Positions 38,456 through 48,787 of a stretch of DNA of 64,000 nt are shown here, in pieces; the first letter of the stretch is position 1, and each line of letters starts with the position of its first letter. The translations under genes and the position numbers were made by a program. The notes beneath the pieces were generated by a model that saw only the letters and a program-made list of their open reading frames with translations, did not search any database and was not told the DNA's origin. Source of the stretch: Kluyvera ascorbata ATCC 33433 (lineage in GTDB: Bacteria; Pseudomonadota; Gammaproteobacteria; Enterobacterales; Enterobacteriaceae); the NCBI RefSeq assembly GCF_000735365.1, contig NZ_JMPL01000009.1, positions 1 through 64,000 on the forward strand, read 5' to 3'.

Positions 38456-39374
38456 ATTTTAAGGAAACTCGACCAAAAGCCTGAAGCGCTTCTTCCAGCG
38501 CGGCACGTAAAAGGTGGCGATCGTGGCGATAAGGAATGTCGCTTGCTTCGAGCGGTTGCTGAATCACCAGTTTGCCCTCGGTGCCGCAGACTTCTGTCTT
38601 CGGACCGACAATCACGGCATCGATAACCGGCTTACCAATGTAGTGTTCCAACAGCGCAAGACGATCGCCAAGCGTTAAATGCCCAGCCGGGCTGTGCTCG
38701 CGGCCCAGATTTTCGATGTAGACCATCTGCGCAGGAGTACGCCGCAGCGCTTGAGCAATTTCAGGTAACAGCAAAATAGGCAGCAGGCTGGTATAAAAGC
38801 TGCCCGGCCCGATAAGAATCAAATCTGCTTCGGCGATGGCCTGCACGGCCTCCCGGGTGGCCGATACCGATGGCGTGAGCATAAGCTCCTGCGGTGGCAG
38901 GGCGAGTTGATCAATATTCACTTCGCCATAAATTTCATGTCCCTCGCTGTCGATAGCCATTAAATCGACCGGCTGCTCGGACATGGGAATCAATGAGGCC
39001 TCAACTTTAAGCAGATTTCTTATTAAATTGATCGCCTCTAAAGGCCGGACGCTCAGGTGATCCAATGCCTTTAACATCAGATTTCCGAGGTTATGTCCTG
39101 AAAGTTCGCCGTTACCGCCAAAACGATACTCAAACATTGTTGAAGCAACGCTTGGTTCGGTAATTAACTGGTTGAGGCAGTTGCGCATATCGCCCCACGC
39201 AATGCCGCCCTCAGAACGGCGAATACGCCCGGTAGAGCCGCCGTTATCGGTGGTGGTGACAATGCCGGTCAGGCGAGAACCGAGCGATGACAGGGAGGAC
39301 ATCACGCGTCCAAGGCCGTGCCCGCCGCCCAGCGCCACAACGCGGTCGAGATCGGCAAAAGTGCGATTGCGCAT
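38451..39374 (-). CDS. ybhK: Gluconeogenesis-factor family protein YvcK (YbhK)
   Basis: A CofD/YvcK-family protein of 307 residues (K-12 YbhK 302). The N-terminal motif [17 protein letters not shown] at 12-28 and [14 protein letters not shown] near 40-54 form the nucleotide or UDP-sugar site. [10 protein letters not shown] and [11 protein letters not shown] near 94-105 are family signatures. In Bacillus YvcK is needed for growth on gluconeogenic carbon and for cell shape; the enterobacterial role is not settled. It is divergent from moaA. Its 3' end carries the eptA PmrA box. Confidence 0.93.
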   Translation of the reverse strand: MRNRTFADLDRVVALGGGHGLGRVMSSLSSLGSRLTGIVTTTDNGGSTGRIRRSEGGIAWGDMRNCLNQLITEPSVASTMFEYRFGGNGELSGHNLGNLMLKALDHLSVRPLEAINLIRNLLKVEASLIPMSEQPVDLMAIDSEGHEIYGEVNIDQLALPPQELMLTPSVSATREAVQAIAEADLILIGPGSFYTSLLPILLLPEIAQALRRTPAQMVYIENLGREHSPAGHLTLGDRLALLEHYIGKPVIDAVIVGPKTEVCGTEGKLVIQQPLEASDIPYRHDRHLLRAALEEALQAFGRVSLKS

Positions 39375-39515
39375 ACAACTTCCTTATGTCTGAAAAACCT
39401 GCTTACATTAGCCTAACTACCTCTAAAAGACGATGCTCCACCCGCATCAAAATGACGTATATCAATGCAAAAACGTGATTTTTACGTATTCTGTAGGGAA
39501 AGTGCACGATAGGCT

Positions 39516-39539
39516 CGCTATATACAACTTTATACAGCG
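39516..39539 (+). promoter_or_regulatory. ModE site upstream of moaA
   Basis: A 24-base inverted repeat with outer half-sites CGCTATAT and ATACAGCG, the same span as the modA operator in this window. It lies 30-odd bases before a -10-like TACTAT near 39573, fitting activation of moaA by molybdate-bound ModE. Confidence 0.8.
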
Positions 39540-39625
39540 AAAGCGAAAATGGCGAAACTGTTATTCTCGCGCTACTATTCGGCATAACATGGTTCAGTCA
39601 TCCTGCCATGCAGGTTGAACAACAC

Positions 39626-39722
39626 ACTCTAGCCTCTGCGCCTAAGTTGAAAAATAGGGCGCTTTGGCCGCAACAGGCTTCACTGTTGCCAGGGCGAAGG
39701 AAGAAATGATCTCGCCTCCCGT
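39626..39722 (+). ncRNA. Moco (molybdenum cofactor) riboswitch in the moaA leader
   Basis: The leader matches the E. coli moaA Moco RNA motif as I remember it, including CTCTAGCCTCTGC, GCTTTGGCCG, CAGGGCGAAGGAAGAAATGA and CGCCTCCCGT. A hairpin GCAACAG / CTGTTGC (39670-39676 with 39683-39689) varies in sequence from K-12 yet stays paired, which supports a conserved structure. The 3' end lies about 16 bases before the moaA ATG, suited to control of ribosome access when cofactor is abundant. Confidence 0.88.
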
Positions 39723-39738
39723 ATTTGGAAAGGTGTCT

Positions 39739-40728
39739 ATGGCTTCACAACTCACTGATGCGTATGCACGCAGCTTCTACTATCTGCGTCTTTCGATTAC
39801 CGATGTGTGCAACTTTCGCTGCACCTACTGCCTGCCAAACGGCTACCAGCCAAATGGAGTCACCAACAACGGCTTTCTGTCTCTGGACGAAATTCGCCGG
39901 GTGACGCGCGCCTTTTCGGCGTTGGGTACGGAGAAAGTACGTCTGACGGGCGGCGAGCCATCGCTGCGCCGCGACTTCTCCGACGTTATTGCCGCAGTGA
40001 GAGAAAATACCGCTATCCGCCAGATTGCCGTGACTACCAACGGTTATCGCATGGCGCGTGACGTGGCGGGCTGGCGTGATGCTGGCTTAACCGCGATAAA
40101 CGTCAGCGTCGACAGTCTGGACGCGCGTCAGTTTCATGCCATCACTGGCCAGGATAAATTCCGCCAGGTAATGGACGGCATCGATGCCGCTTTTACCGCG
40201 GGCTTTGAAAAAGTGAAGGTTAACACCGTGCTGATGCGCGATGTGAACCACCACCAGCTCGACACCTTTCTGGCGTGGATCAAACCGCGCCGCATTCAAC
40301 TCCGCTTTATTGAACTGATGGAAACCGGCGAAAGCAGCGAGCTGTTCCGCAAGCACCATATCTCTGGCATGGTGCTGCGCGATCAACTCCTCAAGCGTGG
40401 CTGGATCCATCAAATCCGTCAACGCAGCGACGGCCCGGCTCAGGTCTTCTGTCACCCCGACTACGAAGGGGAAATCGGCTTAATTATGCCGTATGAAAAA
40501 GACTTTTGCGCCAGCTGTAATCGTCTGCGCGTATCGTCCATTGGGAAGCTGCATCTGTGCCTGTTTGGCGATGGTGGCGTTGACCTGCGTGAACTGCTGG
40601 CGGATGACGCCCAGCAGCAGGCGCTGGAAGACCGCATTGCCGAAGCCTTAACTCACAAAAAACAGACCCACTTCCTGCATCAGGGCAATACCGGAATCAC
40701 GCAGAATTTGTCCTATATCGGTGGATAA
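39739..40728 (+). CDS. moaA: GTP 3',8-cyclase
   Basis: A radical-SAM enzyme that starts molybdopterin synthesis by converting GTP to 3',8-cyclo-dihydro-GTP. The protein is 329 residues from [20 protein letters not shown]. The N-terminal cluster is CNFRCTYC near 24-31. The C-terminal cluster that binds GTP is [18 protein letters not shown] near 257-274. The protein ends [11 protein letters not shown], with the double glycine needed for activity. The frame opens 25 codons earlier inside the riboswitch; 39739 is the family start. First gene of moaABCDE. Confidence 0.97.
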   Translation: MASQLTDAYARSFYYLRLSITDVCNFRCTYCLPNGYQPNGVTNNGFLSLDEIRRVTRAFSALGTEKVRLTGGEPSLRRDFSDVIAAVRENTAIRQIAVTTNGYRMARDVAGWRDAGLTAINVSVDSLDARQFHAITGQDKFRQVMDGIDAAFTAGFEKVKVNTVLMRDVNHHQLDTFLAWIKPRRIQLRFIELMETGESSELFRKHHISGMVLRDQLLKRGWIHQIRQRSDGPAQVFCHPDYEGEIGLIMPYEKDFCASCNRLRVSSIGKLHLCLFGDGGVDLRELLADDAQQQALEDRIAEALTHKKQTHFLHQGNTGITQNLSYIGG

Positions 40729-40750
40729 TTCCAAATCAAGGAGCATGTAA

Positions 40751-41263
40751 ATGAGTCAGGTGAGCGCTGAATTTATCCCAACACGCATTGCCATTCTTAC
40801 CATTTCCAACCGTCGCGGCGAAGAAGATGACACCTCCGGTCACTTCCTGCGCGACTCCGCCCAGGAAGCCGGGCACCAGATAGTTGATAAGGCTATTGTC
40901 AAAGAGAACCGCTATCAGATTCGCGCCCAGGTTTCTGCCTGGATTGCCCGCGATGATGTACAGGTCGTGCTGATCACCGGCGGTACTGGTCTGACCGATG
41001 GCGACCAGGCCCCGGAAGCGCTGCTGCCGCTGTTTGACCGCGAAATCGAAGGCTTTGGCGAAGTGTTCCGCATGCTCTCCTTTGAAGAGATTGGTACCGC
41101 GACGCTACAGTCTCGCGCCGTCGCCGGCATGGCCAACCGCACGCTGATTTTCGCGATGCCAGGTTCCACCAAAGCTTGTCGAACCGCGTGGGATAACATT
41201 ATTGCCCCGCAGCTGGATGCCCGTACGCGTCCGTGTAACTTCCATCCTCATCTGAAGAAATAA
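40751..41263 (+). CDS. moaB: Molybdenum cofactor biosynthesis protein B
   Basis: A MogA/MoeA-fold protein, 170 residues. It shows VLITGGTGLTDGDQAPEALLPLFDREIEGFGEVFR near 77-110 and the C-terminal ALIFAMPGSTKACRTAWDNII-like stretch near 135-155, which form the molybdopterin pocket. In E. coli its job overlaps with MogA and it is not strictly needed. It starts 22 bases after moaA and is followed by moaC after three bases. Confidence 0.96.
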   Translation: MSQVSAEFIPTRIAILTISNRRGEEDDTSGHFLRDSAQEAGHQIVDKAIVKENRYQIRAQVSAWIARDDVQVVLITGGTGLTDGDQAPEALLPLFDREIEGFGEVFRMLSFEEIGTATLQSRAVAGMANRTLIFAMPGSTKACRTAWDNIIAPQLDARTRPCNFHPHLKK

Positions 41264-41266
41264 ACG

Positions 41267-41752
41267 ATGTCGCAACTGACCCATATCAATGCGGCGGGTG
41301 AAGCCCACATGGTGGATGTCTCCGCCAAGGCGGAAACCGTTCGCGAAGCGCGCGCTGAAGCGTTTGTTACCATGCAGCCGGAAACCCTGGCGATGATTAT
41401 CGAAGGCAGCCACCACAAAGGTGACGTCTTCGCCACGGCGCGCATCGCCGGTATTCAGGCGGCTAAGCGCACCTGGGATCTTATCCCGCTGTGCCACCCG
41501 CTGATGCTGAGCAAGGTTGAAGTTAACCTGCAGGCCGAGCCGGAACATCACCGCGTGCGCATTGAATCACTGTGCCGTCTGACCGGGAAAACCGGCGTTG
41601 AGATGGAAGCGCTGACGGCCGCCTCGGTCGCCGCGCTGACGATTTACGACATGTGCAAAGCCGTGCAAAAAGATATGGTCATTGGCCCGGTTCGTCTGCT
41701 GGCGAAAAGCGGCGGCAAATCGGGCGATTTTAAGGCGGATTCCTATGATTAA
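41267..41752 (+). CDS. moaC: Cyclic pyranopterin monophosphate synthase
   Basis: Converts the MoaA product to cyclic pyranopterin monophosphate. The protein is 161 residues and acts as a hexamer. Conserved parts are [20 protein letters not shown] near 15-34, the [15 protein letters not shown] stretch with its catalytic His near 72-86, [28 protein letters not shown] near 108-135 and the catalytic lysine in [14 protein letters not shown] near 142-155. It overlaps moaD by eight bases. Confidence 0.97.
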   Translation: MSQLTHINAAGEAHMVDVSAKAETVREARAEAFVTMQPETLAMIIEGSHHKGDVFATARIAGIQAAKRTWDLIPLCHPLMLSKVEVNLQAEPEHHRVRIESLCRLTGKTGVEMEALTAASVAALTIYDMCKAVQKDMVIGPVRLLAKSGGKSGDFKADSYD

Positions 41753-41990
41753 TGTGCTGTTTTTTGCTCAGGTCCGCGAGCTGGTAGGCATTGACTCGCT
41801 GGCACTAGCCCCTGAGTTTTCAACGGTTGAAGCTGTACGCCAGCATCTTGCGGCGCAGGAAGGGCGCTGGTCTCTGGCGCTGGAAGAGGGCAAGCTGCTG
41901 GCGGCGGTTAATCAGACGCTGGTGAGTTTCGATCATCCGGTTGCAGACGGCGACGAAGTGGCATTTTTCCCACCGGTAACAGGAGGCTAA
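41745..41990 (+). CDS. moaD: Molybdopterin synthase sulphur-carrier subunit
   Basis: A ubiquitin-fold sulphur carrier, 81 residues. The C-terminus ends [12 protein letters not shown], whose final glycine is adenylated by MoeB and thiolated. Start 41745 ([15 protein letters not shown]) gives the K-12 length and overlaps moaC; a longer frame from 41682 is moaC sequence in another frame. One base separates it from moaE. Confidence 0.96.
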   Translation: MINVLFFAQVRELVGIDSLALAPEFSTVEAVRQHLAAQEGRWSLALEEGKLLAAVNQTLVSFDHPVADGDEVAFFPPVTGG

Positions 41991-41991
41991 G

Positions 41992-42444
41992 ATGAGCGAG
42001 ACCCGAATTATCGTCCGCCACGAACGCTTCAGCGTTGGCGACGAATACCCGTGGCTTGCCGAGCGCGATGAAGACGGCGCGGTCGTCACCTTTACCGGCA
42101 AGGTACGTAACCATAACCTGGGCGATAGCGTCAAAGCGCTGACCCTGGAACACTATCCGGGCATGACCGAAAAAGCGCTGGCCGAAATCGTTGATGCCGC
42201 ACGCGAACGCTGGCCGCTTGGCCGCGTAACGGTCATTCACCGTATAGGTGAAATGTGGCCTGGTGAAGAGATTGTGTTCGTTGGTGTCACCAGCGCGCAC
42301 CGAAGCAGCGCGTTTGACGCTGGCGAATTTATCATGGACTACCTGAAAACCCGCGCGCCGTTCTGGAAGCGTGAAGCTACGCCGGAAGGCGAGCGTTGGG
42401 TGGAAGCCCGCGATAGCGATAAACACGCTGCCGAGCGCTGGTAA
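41992..42444 (+). CDS. moaE: Molybdopterin synthase catalytic subunit
   Basis: The large subunit of molybdopterin synthase; with MoaD it adds two sulphurs to the pyranopterin. The protein is 150 residues. Conserved parts are GAVVTFTGKVRNHNLGDSVKALTLEHYPGM near 25-54, VIHRIGEMWPGEEIVFVGVTSAHRSSAFDAGEF near 80-113 and the active-site lysines in FIMDYLKTRAPFWKRE near 113-128. Last gene of moaABCDE. Confidence 0.96.
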   Translation: MSETRIIVRHERFSVGDEYPWLAERDEDGAVVTFTGKVRNHNLGDSVKALTLEHYPGMTEKALAEIVDAARERWPLGRVTVIHRIGEMWPGEEIVFVGVTSAHRSSAFDAGEFIMDYLKTRAPFWKREATPEGERWVEARDSDKHAAERW

Positions 42445-42497
42445 GCCGTGAATGTGATACGCTTAGAATAAGTCCTACTCACACTCAGGAGAAAGTC

Positions 42498-43202
42498 ATG
42501 GAACGATTCCCTCGATCCGATTCGATTGTGCAGGCGCGTAGCGGTCTGCAAACTTATATGGCGCAGGTATACGGCTGGATGACCTGCGGGTTGCTGCTGA
42601 CGGCGTTTATCGCCTGGTATGCGGCTAACACCCCCGCGGTGATGATGTTTGTCTTTTCCAGTAAAATTACCTTCTTTGGTCTGATCATCGCGCAACTGGC
42701 GCTGGTGTTCGTGCTTTCGGGCATGGTGCAGCGTTTGAGTGCGGGCATGGCGACGACGCTGTTTATGCTCTACTCGGCGCTTACCGGGCTGACGCTATCG
42801 AGTATTTTCATCGTTTATACCTATTCGTCCATCGCCAGCACCTTCGTGGTGACCGGCGGGATGTTCGGTATTATGAGCCTGTACGGCTACACCACGAAAC
42901 GCGACCTGAGCGGCTTTGGCAACATGCTGTTTATGGCGCTGATTGGTATCGTACTGGCGTCGCTGGTGAACTTCTGGCTGAAAAGCGATGCGCTGATGTG
43001 GGCTATTACCTACATCGGGGTGATTGTGTTTGTAGGCCTGACCGCCTACGACACCCAGAAGCTAAAAAATATCGGTGAGCAGATTGATGTTCGTGATTCA
43101 TCGAACCTGCGCAAATATGCCATCCTTGGCGCGTTGACGCTGTATCTCGACTTCATCAACCTGTTCCTGATGCTGCTGCGTATTTTCGGCAACCGCCGCT
43201 AA
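42498..43202 (+). CDS. ybhL: BAX inhibitor-1 family membrane protein YbhL
   Basis: An inner-membrane protein of 234 residues with about seven helices, belonging to the Bax-inhibitor-1/YccA family. Family residues include the YSALTGLTLSSIF segment near 92-104, GYTTKRDLSGFGNMLFMALIG near 133-153 and the C-terminal YDTQKLKN and FLMLLRIFGNRR. Bacterial relatives can act as pH-sensitive calcium leaks; the role here is unknown. Ribosome site GGAG lies eight bases before the ATG. K-12 ybhM, ybhN, ybhO (clsB) and ybhP, expected next, are missing. Confidence 0.94.
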   Translation: MERFPRSDSIVQARSGLQTYMAQVYGWMTCGLLLTAFIAWYAANTPAVMMFVFSSKITFFGLIIAQLALVFVLSGMVQRLSAGMATTLFMLYSALTGLTLSSIFIVYTYSSIASTFVVTGGMFGIMSLYGYTTKRDLSGFGNMLFMALIGIVLASLVNFWLKSDALMWAITYIGVIVFVGLTAYDTQKLKNIGEQIDVRDSSNLRKYAILGALTLYLDFINLFLMLLRIFGNRR

Positions 43203-43210
43203 ATACCTCT

Positions 43211-43233
43211 CCGGCGTCGCTGCGCGACGCCGG
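43211..43233 (+). terminator. Hairpin after ybhL
   Basis: A perfect ten-bp GC-rich stem, CCGGCGTCGC / GCGACGCCGG, with a three-base loop eight bases after the ybhL stop. Only a short T-rich stretch follows. It could be a terminator or a REP remnant. Confidence 0.55.
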
Positions 43234-43408
43234 GAATTTCACCTAATCCCCTGCATTTTCCTCTTCGTTAAATGAATGTTTAGGCACAATTCATCACTCT
43301 GTTGGTGAAAATAGTGACAACAGCGTCACAAAAAGCACCACTATTACGGAATTTTCCGTAGACTTGAGTACTCTGAATAAGCGAATAAAATTCTTCAGGA
43401 GAGAAGCC

Positions 43409-43819
43409 ATGAAGTGGCAACAACGAATTCGTGTCGCAACAGGACTCAGTTGCTGGCAGATTATGTTGCATTTGCTGGTCGTCGCCGCACTGGTGATGGG
43501 CTGGATGGGCGGCGCGTTGGTACGCGTAGGCCTGGGGCTCTGCGTGCTGTATGCCGTGACCGTCGTATTGATGCTGGCGCTGCAGCGCCACCCTGAGCAG
43601 CGCTGGCGTGCCTTCGCCGACGTGCTCGAAGAGTTAACCACCACCTGGTATTTTGGCGCGGCGATGATTGCCGTCTGGCTGCTGTCACGCGTGCTGCACA
43701 ATAACTACCTGCTGGCGCTGGCCGGGCTTGCTATCCTTGCAGGCCCAGCCGTGTTCTCACTGCTGGTGAAAGAGAAAGCCTCAGGCGATCTTGCGGCGAA
43801 ACATCGCGTACGCCACTGA
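43409..43819 (+). CDS. ybhQ: Inner-membrane protein YbhQ
   Basis: A 136-residue hydrophobic protein with four predicted membrane helices, the K-12 length, opening [21 protein letters not shown] and ending KHRVRH. The sequence [28 protein letters not shown] near 60-88 is highly conserved. No function is known. Start 43409 follows AGGAGAGAAGCC. The last 39 bases run through the convergent ybhR 3' end. Confidence 0.92.
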   Translation: MKWQQRIRVATGLSCWQIMLHLLVVAALVMGWMGGALVRVGLGLCVLYAVTVVLMLALQRHPEQRWRAFADVLEELTTTWYFGAAMIAVWLLSRVLHNNYLLALAGLAILAGPAVFSLLVKEKASGDLAAKHRVRH

Positions 43820-44887
43820 TCCCGTCGTGGCCGCTATAAACAGTAGCGGCCACAAACTCCCCCAGATAATCGACAAACTCGCATCCTTCAAATAGATCTG
43901 CTTAGTGATATCAGTAAAGTGACGAATCGGGTTAATCCACGTCAGATGCTGTAACCATACCGGCATGTTCTCTACCGGCGACACGTAACCCGACAGTAGA
44001 ATGGCGGGCATCATAAAGACGAATACCCCAATAAACGCCTGCTGCTGTGTCGAGCATAGCGACGAGATAAGCAACCCAAATCCCACCAGCGACAGCCCGT
44101 AAATCACCATCGTAAAGTAGAACAGCGCCAGCGACCCAGCGAAGGGGATCTGATAGGCCCATATCCCGACCGCTAGCACAATGCTTGCCTGGAAGGTGGC
44201 AACAATCAGCGCGGGCACCGCCTTACCGACGAATATTTGCCAGGTGGCAAGCGGGGAGACCAGCAGCTGATCGAGCGTGCCCTGTTCGCGTTCACGCGCC
44301 ACCGACAGCGAGGTGACGATCATCACGCCGATGGTGGTGATCATGGCGATAAGCGACGGCACCACGAACCATTTGTAATCGAGGTTAGGGTTATACCAGT
44401 TGCGCACCACCAGTTCGCTGTTATTGGGCTTCGCTTTCCCTTCCAGCAGCTCCTGCTGATAGTTTTTGACGATCTGCTGTAAGTAGTTGGCGGCAATCTG
44501 GGCGCTGTTCGAGTTACGCCCGTCGAGCAATAGCTGCATCGGCGCGGTCTGGAACGTGTCGATATCGCGGGAGAAATCAGCCGGGAAGCGTACCAGCAGC
44601 AGCGCCTTCTGGGTATCGATAGTCGGCTGGATCTCCTGCGGGCTTTGCAGCAGCAGGACGTGGGTAAAGGCTTTGGCGCGGGCGAAGCGCTGGGTTAGCT
44701 CCACCGAATGCTTGCCGTTATCTTCGTTATAGACAGCGATGGTGGCGTTAGTCACCTCAAGCGTAGCGGCAAAGGGGAACAGCAGCACCTGAATCAGCAC
44801 CGGCATGATCAGAATGGCGCGCGTCTGCGGCTCGCGCAACAGCGACTGTAGCTCTTTGCGGATAAGCGTCCATAAGCGGTACAGCAT
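43781..44887 (-). CDS. ybhR: ABC exporter permease YbhR
   Basis: An ABC-2 type membrane subunit, 368 residues: one N-terminal helix, a large periplasmic domain (about 45-170), then five helices. It shows the ABC-2 loop [35 protein letters not shown] near 200-235. It pairs with YbhS and the ATPase YbhF. In E. coli the YbhFSR pump has been linked to tetracycline, Na+/Li+ and cefoperazone resistance. Last gene of cecR-ybhGFSR. Confidence 0.93.
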   Translation of the reverse strand: MLYRLWTLIRKELQSLLREPQTRAILIMPVLIQVLLFPFAATLEVTNATIAVYNEDNGKHSVELTQRFARAKAFTHVLLLQSPQEIQPTIDTQKALLLVRFPADFSRDIDTFQTAPMQLLLDGRNSNSAQIAANYLQQIVKNYQQELLEGKAKPNNSELVVRNWYNPNLDYKWFVVPSLIAMITTIGVMIVTSLSVAREREQGTLDQLLVSPLATWQIFVGKAVPALIVATFQASIVLAVGIWAYQIPFAGSLALFYFTMVIYGLSLVGFGLLISSLCSTQQQAFIGVFVFMMPAILLSGYVSPVENMPVWLQHLTWINPIRHFTDITKQIYLKDASLSIIWGSLWPLLFIAATTGSVAYAMFRRKIA

Positions 44888-44902
44888 GTGAGTTCTCCGT
44901 TG

Positions 44903-44932
44903 TTCCCGGGATTTCTTCGTTCACCCCGGGAA
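44903..44932. repeat. Palindrome between ybhS and ybhR
   Basis: TTCCCGGG and CCCGGGAA arms with a 14-base middle, in the 49-base gap between two cotranscribed genes. A similar CCCGGG...CCCCGGGA unit lies after ybiB (54375-54401). Confidence 0.55.
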
Positions 44933-44936
44933 AGCA

Positions 44937-46070
44937 TCAATCCAACCGACGTTTGGTCTTCATCCACGTCAGGCCAATAAACATCACTGCCGAGGCAATC
45001 AAAAACAGCGTATTGACCATCAGCACCACCGGAATATTCCCCGCCAGAAACAGGCTTTGCAGCGTACTGACGAAATAGCGCGCCGGAATGATATAGGTCA
45101 CCACGCGAATAGCCGCTGGCATACTGTCTATCTGGAAAATAAACCCGGACAGCATAATCGACGGCAGGAACGCGGCGTTCAGCGCCACCTGGGCGGCGTT
45201 AAACTGGTTGCGGGTGATGGTCGAAATCAAAAGCCCCATTCCCAGCGTGCTGAGCAAAAACAGGCTAGTGATGAAAAACAGAATCACCAGTGAACCGCGA
45301 TACGGCACGCCGAGCACAAACACCGACACCAGCATACAGAGCAGCATCGCCAGCATGCCGAGGAAGTAGTAGGGGATAAGTTTGCACAGCAGCAGTTCGA
45401 CGCGGGTCACCTCGGTGGAGAGCAGTGCCTCCATGGTGCCGCGCTCCCACTCGCGGGCGATTACCAGCGACGTCAGGATCGCGCCGATGACCGTCATAAT
45501 GATGGTTATCGCCCCCGGAATAATAAAGTGCTGGCTGATGGCCGCCGGGTTAAACCAGTAGCGGGTCTGCACGTCGATGAGCGGCTCGAAGGTTTGGCCG
45601 CTATCTTCGGCGCGCTGTTTCTGCCACAGCTGCCAGATCCCCTCGACGTAGCCCTGCACAAAGTTTGCGGTGTTAGGCTCGCTGCCGTCGGTGATGACCT
45701 GAATGGGCGCATCGTTGCCCGGACGAGCCATATTTTTGTCGAAGTCGACCGGCACCACCACCAGGCCGCGAATGCGTCCGGCCTGCATCATCTCAATCAG
45801 CTGCTGGCGGTTGTCGCTGATGGTGGCGTCGATATAGGGCGAGCCGGTGAGGGTATGGGTGAAGTCCAGCGCCTCTTTGCTCTGCTGTTCAAGCAGCACG
45901 CCGACCCGCAGCTTGCTGGAGTCGAGGTTGATACCGTAGCCGAAAATAAACAGCAGCAACAGCGGGATCACCACCGCAATCAGCCAGCTGCTGGGATCGC
46001 GGACGATCTGCCGTGTTTCCTTCACGCACAGCGCGCGTACGCGCCGCCACGAAAGCCCTTTAGCGCTCAT
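44937..46070 (-). CDS. ybhS: ABC exporter permease YbhS
   Basis: An ABC-2 type permease, 377 residues, the K-12 length. The N-terminus [41 protein letters not shown] leads into helix 1. A periplasmic domain (about 50-170) follows, then [34 protein letters not shown] near 220-253 and five further helices. Start 46070 ([10 protein letters not shown]) fits the family, lies inside the ybhF 3' end (11-base overlap), and replaces an unconserved 25-codon extension. Confidence 0.93.
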   Translation of the reverse strand: MSAKGLSWRRVRALCVKETRQIVRDPSSWLIAVVIPLLLLFIFGYGINLDSSKLRVGVLLEQQSKEALDFTHTLTGSPYIDATISDNRQQLIEMMQAGRIRGLVVVPVDFDKNMARPGNDAPIQVITDGSEPNTANFVQGYVEGIWQLWQKQRAEDSGQTFEPLIDVQTRYWFNPAAISQHFIIPGAITIIMTVIGAILTSLVIAREWERGTMEALLSTEVTRVELLLCKLIPYYFLGMLAMLLCMLVSVFVLGVPYRGSLVILFFITSLFLLSTLGMGLLISTITRNQFNAAQVALNAAFLPSIMLSGFIFQIDSMPAAIRVVTYIIPARYFVSTLQSLFLAGNIPVVLMVNTLFLIASAVMFIGLTWMKTKRRLD

Positions 46071-47799
46071 CGGCATGCTCCTTATCCCAGTCGTGGATGA
46101 GGGTGATAAACGCCTGTTCCATGGTGGGGTCAGGCTGTTGTTCATCCGCGGCTTTGGCTTTTAAATCGTCCGGCGTGCCGCTGGCAATCAGCTTGCCGCG
46201 ATACACCAGACCGATACGGTCGCAGTACTCCGCTTCATCCATAAAGTGGGTGGTCACCATCACGGTCACCCCTTTTTCCACCATGCTGTTGATGTGCAGC
46301 CAGAATTCACGGCGAGTGATAGGGTCAACGCCCGAGGTTGGCTCGTCGAGGAACAGAATATCCGGCTCGTGCATCAGCGAGCAGGCCAATGCCAGGCGCT
46401 GCTTAAAGCCTAGCGGCAATGCATCTGTGGTATGGCGAGCGATAGCCTTCAGGCCAAACGCTTCGCTCATCCGTTCAATTTTTCCGTTCTGTACTCGCCC
46501 GCGCAGGCCGTATACGCCGGAGAAGAAGCGCAGGTTTTGCTCGACGGTCAGGTTGCCGTAGAGCGAGAATTTTTGCGCCATATAGCCTAAGTGCTGACGC
46601 GCTTTGCCCGAACCGGTTTTCAGATCCATATCCAGCACCAGCGCGTTGCCGGAGGTGGGTACCAGCAGGCCGCACATCATCTTGAAGGTGGTGGATTTCC
46701 CCGCGCCGTTTGGCCCGAGCAGGCCGAAAATCTCCCCACGCTTGACCGCGAAGTTAACGTGGTCGGTGGCGGCGAAATCTCCGAATTTCTTGGTGAGCTG
46801 TCTGGCTTCGATAACCGTCTCATCCGCCGTGCCTTCAACGGTATGCAGAATGGCTCCCAGCGGAGACTCAGAGGTGCCTGCACCGCCGAGCAGGTCGATA
46901 AACGCATCTTCAAAACGCGGCGTGGTCTCTGCAATTTCAAGCTCCGGCATCCCCGGCGCGCGTTTGAGATCTTCCGCCGTGGCCGATTTCTTCAGGATAA
47001 CCCGCACCGAGCGCCCCTGAATCATGCCGTCGCTGACCATCTCCTGCTTCAGCGCGTGCTGTAACAGTCGGCGGTTATTCTCTACCGGGCTATGCATTAA
47101 AAAGCTGCGCCCGGCCATGGTGCGGGTGAGGGCGGTGGGTTCGCCCTGATAGAGCAGCTCGCCTTCGTTCATCAACAGCACGTCCTGGCACTGCTCGGCC
47201 TCATCAAGATAGGAGGTGCTCCAGAGGATCAGCATCCCGTCGCCCGCCAGTTCATGCACCATCTGCCACAGCTCTCGGCGGGAGATAGGGTCAACGCCGA
47301 CGCCGGGCTCATCCAGCAGCAGCACCTTCGGCTCACCAACCAGCGTACAGGCGAGCCCCAGTTTCTGCTTCATGCCGCCGGAGAGCTTACCTGCCAGACG
47401 TGAGGTAAAGGGGCCGAGCGCGGTAAACTCCAGCAGGCGAGCGAAGGTTTTCTCGCGCGCCTCGCCGGTGACGCTGCGCAGGTCGGCGTAGAGGTTGAGG
47501 TTCTCCATCACCGTGAGGTCTTCGTAAAGACCGAACTTCTGCGGCATATAGCCCATCACCGAGTGCAGGGCGCTATCGTCACGAATCGGGTCGAGCCCCA
47601 GCACTTCGGCGCTGCCGTCGTCGGGCTTCAATAAACCCGCCAGCATGCGCATCAGGGTGGTTTTCCCTGCGCCGTCCGGCCCGACCAGCCCGGTGACGTA
47701 GCCCGCGTTAATCGTGCAGTCCAGCTTCGCCACCGCCGGTTTATTCATGCCGGTGAACTGTTTAACCAGCCCGTGCAGCTGAATCTGCTGTTTACTCAT
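46060..47799 (-). CDS. ybhF: ABC exporter ATPase YbhF (two nucleotide-binding domains)
   Basis: A 579-residue tandem ATPase driving the YbhR/YbhS exporter. Domain 1 has Walker [17 protein letters not shown] near 37, signature [15 protein letters not shown] near 140 and Walker [14 protein letters not shown]. Domain 2 has [16 protein letters not shown] near 370, a changed signature [15 protein letters not shown] near 475 and [13 protein letters not shown]. It overlaps ybhG by eight bases and ybhS by 11. Start 47799 matches K-12; a 21-codon extension lies inside ybhG and is not conserved. Confidence 0.94.
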   Translation of the reverse strand: MSKQQIQLHGLVKQFTGMNKPAVAKLDCTINAGYVTGLVGPDGAGKTTLMRMLAGLLKPDDGSAEVLGLDPIRDDSALHSVMGYMPQKFGLYEDLTVMENLNLYADLRSVTGEAREKTFARLLEFTALGPFTSRLAGKLSGGMKQKLGLACTLVGEPKVLLLDEPGVGVDPISRRELWQMVHELAGDGMLILWSTSYLDEAEQCQDVLLMNEGELLYQGEPTALTRTMAGRSFLMHSPVENNRRLLQHALKQEMVSDGMIQGRSVRVILKKSATAEDLKRAPGMPELEIAETTPRFEDAFIDLLGGAGTSESPLGAILHTVEGTADETVIEARQLTKKFGDFAATDHVNFAVKRGEIFGLLGPNGAGKSTTFKMMCGLLVPTSGNALVLDMDLKTGSGKARQHLGYMAQKFSLYGNLTVEQNLRFFSGVYGLRGRVQNGKIERMSEAFGLKAIARHTTDALPLGFKQRLALACSLMHEPDILFLDEPTSGVDPITRREFWLHINSMVEKGVTVMVTTHFMDEAEYCDRIGLVYRGKLIASGTPDDLKAKAADEQQPDPTMEQAFITLIHDWDKEHADER

Positions 47800-48787
47800 G
47801 GCGCGACTCATCGCCAAAGCGCAGGGTGACCGGCATGCCCTGACGCAGGCTATCGTCGGCATCAGTCACGATAATGCGCAGACGGTAAACCAGATCGGTA
47901 CGCAGGTCTGGCGTTTCAACCGTTTTCGGGGTGAATTCTGCGGTAGGTGAAACAAAGCCAATTTTACCGTGGTATGGCTTATCCGGGCGGCCATCGGTAT
48001 AGAGCAGAATTTCACGTCCCGGCTGCGCCTGGCTGAGATTTTTTTCATCTACATAGGCGCGAACCCAGACCGGGCGGGTCAGGGAGAGCGTCAGCACCGT
48101 GCTGCCCGCGCTGAGCATACTGCCTGGCTCCACGGCGCGGGTAAGCAGCGTACCGTCAGAAGGGGCGGTGAGCACGGTGTCCTGCAAATCCAGCGTCGAT
48201 TGCGCCAGCTGCGCCTGCGCCTGTTCCAGATTGGCTTTGGCCTGGGCAATTTCCTGCGGACGATTACCGGCGCGGTACTGGCTTAATTTATCCTGCGCGG
48301 ATTTCAGCGTCGCCAGCGCCTGGTCACGGGAGGATGTCGCGTTTGCCAGGTCGTTTGCTGACAGCAGCCGTTTGTTCCACAGCCCCTGCTGACGCTGCAA
48401 GAAGCTTTGCGCGTAGTCATAGGCGGCCTGCGCCTGTTTGACGGCCGCCGCCGCTTGGGCAATCTCTTCGGCCCGGTAGCCCGCCATCATCAGGTCGTAC
48501 TGCGCCTCGGCGGTAGCAACGTTGGCCTTCGCCTGCATCAGCGCATTTTCAAATGGCGCTTTATCCAGCTCGCCCAGCGTCTGTCCCTGTTTGATGGCGT
48601 CCCCTTCATCAACCGTCAGGGATTGCAAACGCCCGCCGACGCGGAAGCTCATATTGACGGTGCGAATATCCACGTTACCGTACAGGGTGAGCCCGTTGTT
48701 TTGCAGGCTCTGATACCACCACGTCCCGCCGCCAATCACGGCGACGAGCGCCACGACAACCAGGATAAGGACAACCGGTTTTTTCAT
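47792..48787 (-). CDS. ybhG: Membrane-fusion (HlyD-family) protein YbhG
   Basis: The periplasmic adaptor of the YbhFSR exporter, 331 residues. A single N-terminal helix (about 5-24) is a membrane anchor or signal. The lipoyl half-motifs are [39 protein letters not shown] near 37-75 and [22 protein letters not shown] near 208-230. A long coiled coil lies between (about 85-200, rich in Ala, Gln and Lys). It overlaps cecR by four bases, which supports one operon. Confidence 0.93.
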   Translation of the reverse strand: MKKPVVLILVVVALVAVIGGGTWWYQSLQNNGLTLYGNVDIRTVNMSFRVGGRLQSLTVDEGDAIKQGQTLGELDKAPFENALMQAKANVATAEAQYDLMMAGYRAEEIAQAAAAVKQAQAAYDYAQSFLQRQQGLWNKRLLSANDLANATSSRDQALATLKSAQDKLSQYRAGNRPQEIAQAKANLEQAQAQLAQSTLDLQDTVLTAPSDGTLLTRAVEPGSMLSAGSTVLTLSLTRPVWVRAYVDEKNLSQAQPGREILLYTDGRPDKPYHGKIGFVSPTAEFTPKTVETPDLRTDLVYRLRIIVTDADDSLRQGMPVTLRFGDESRHE

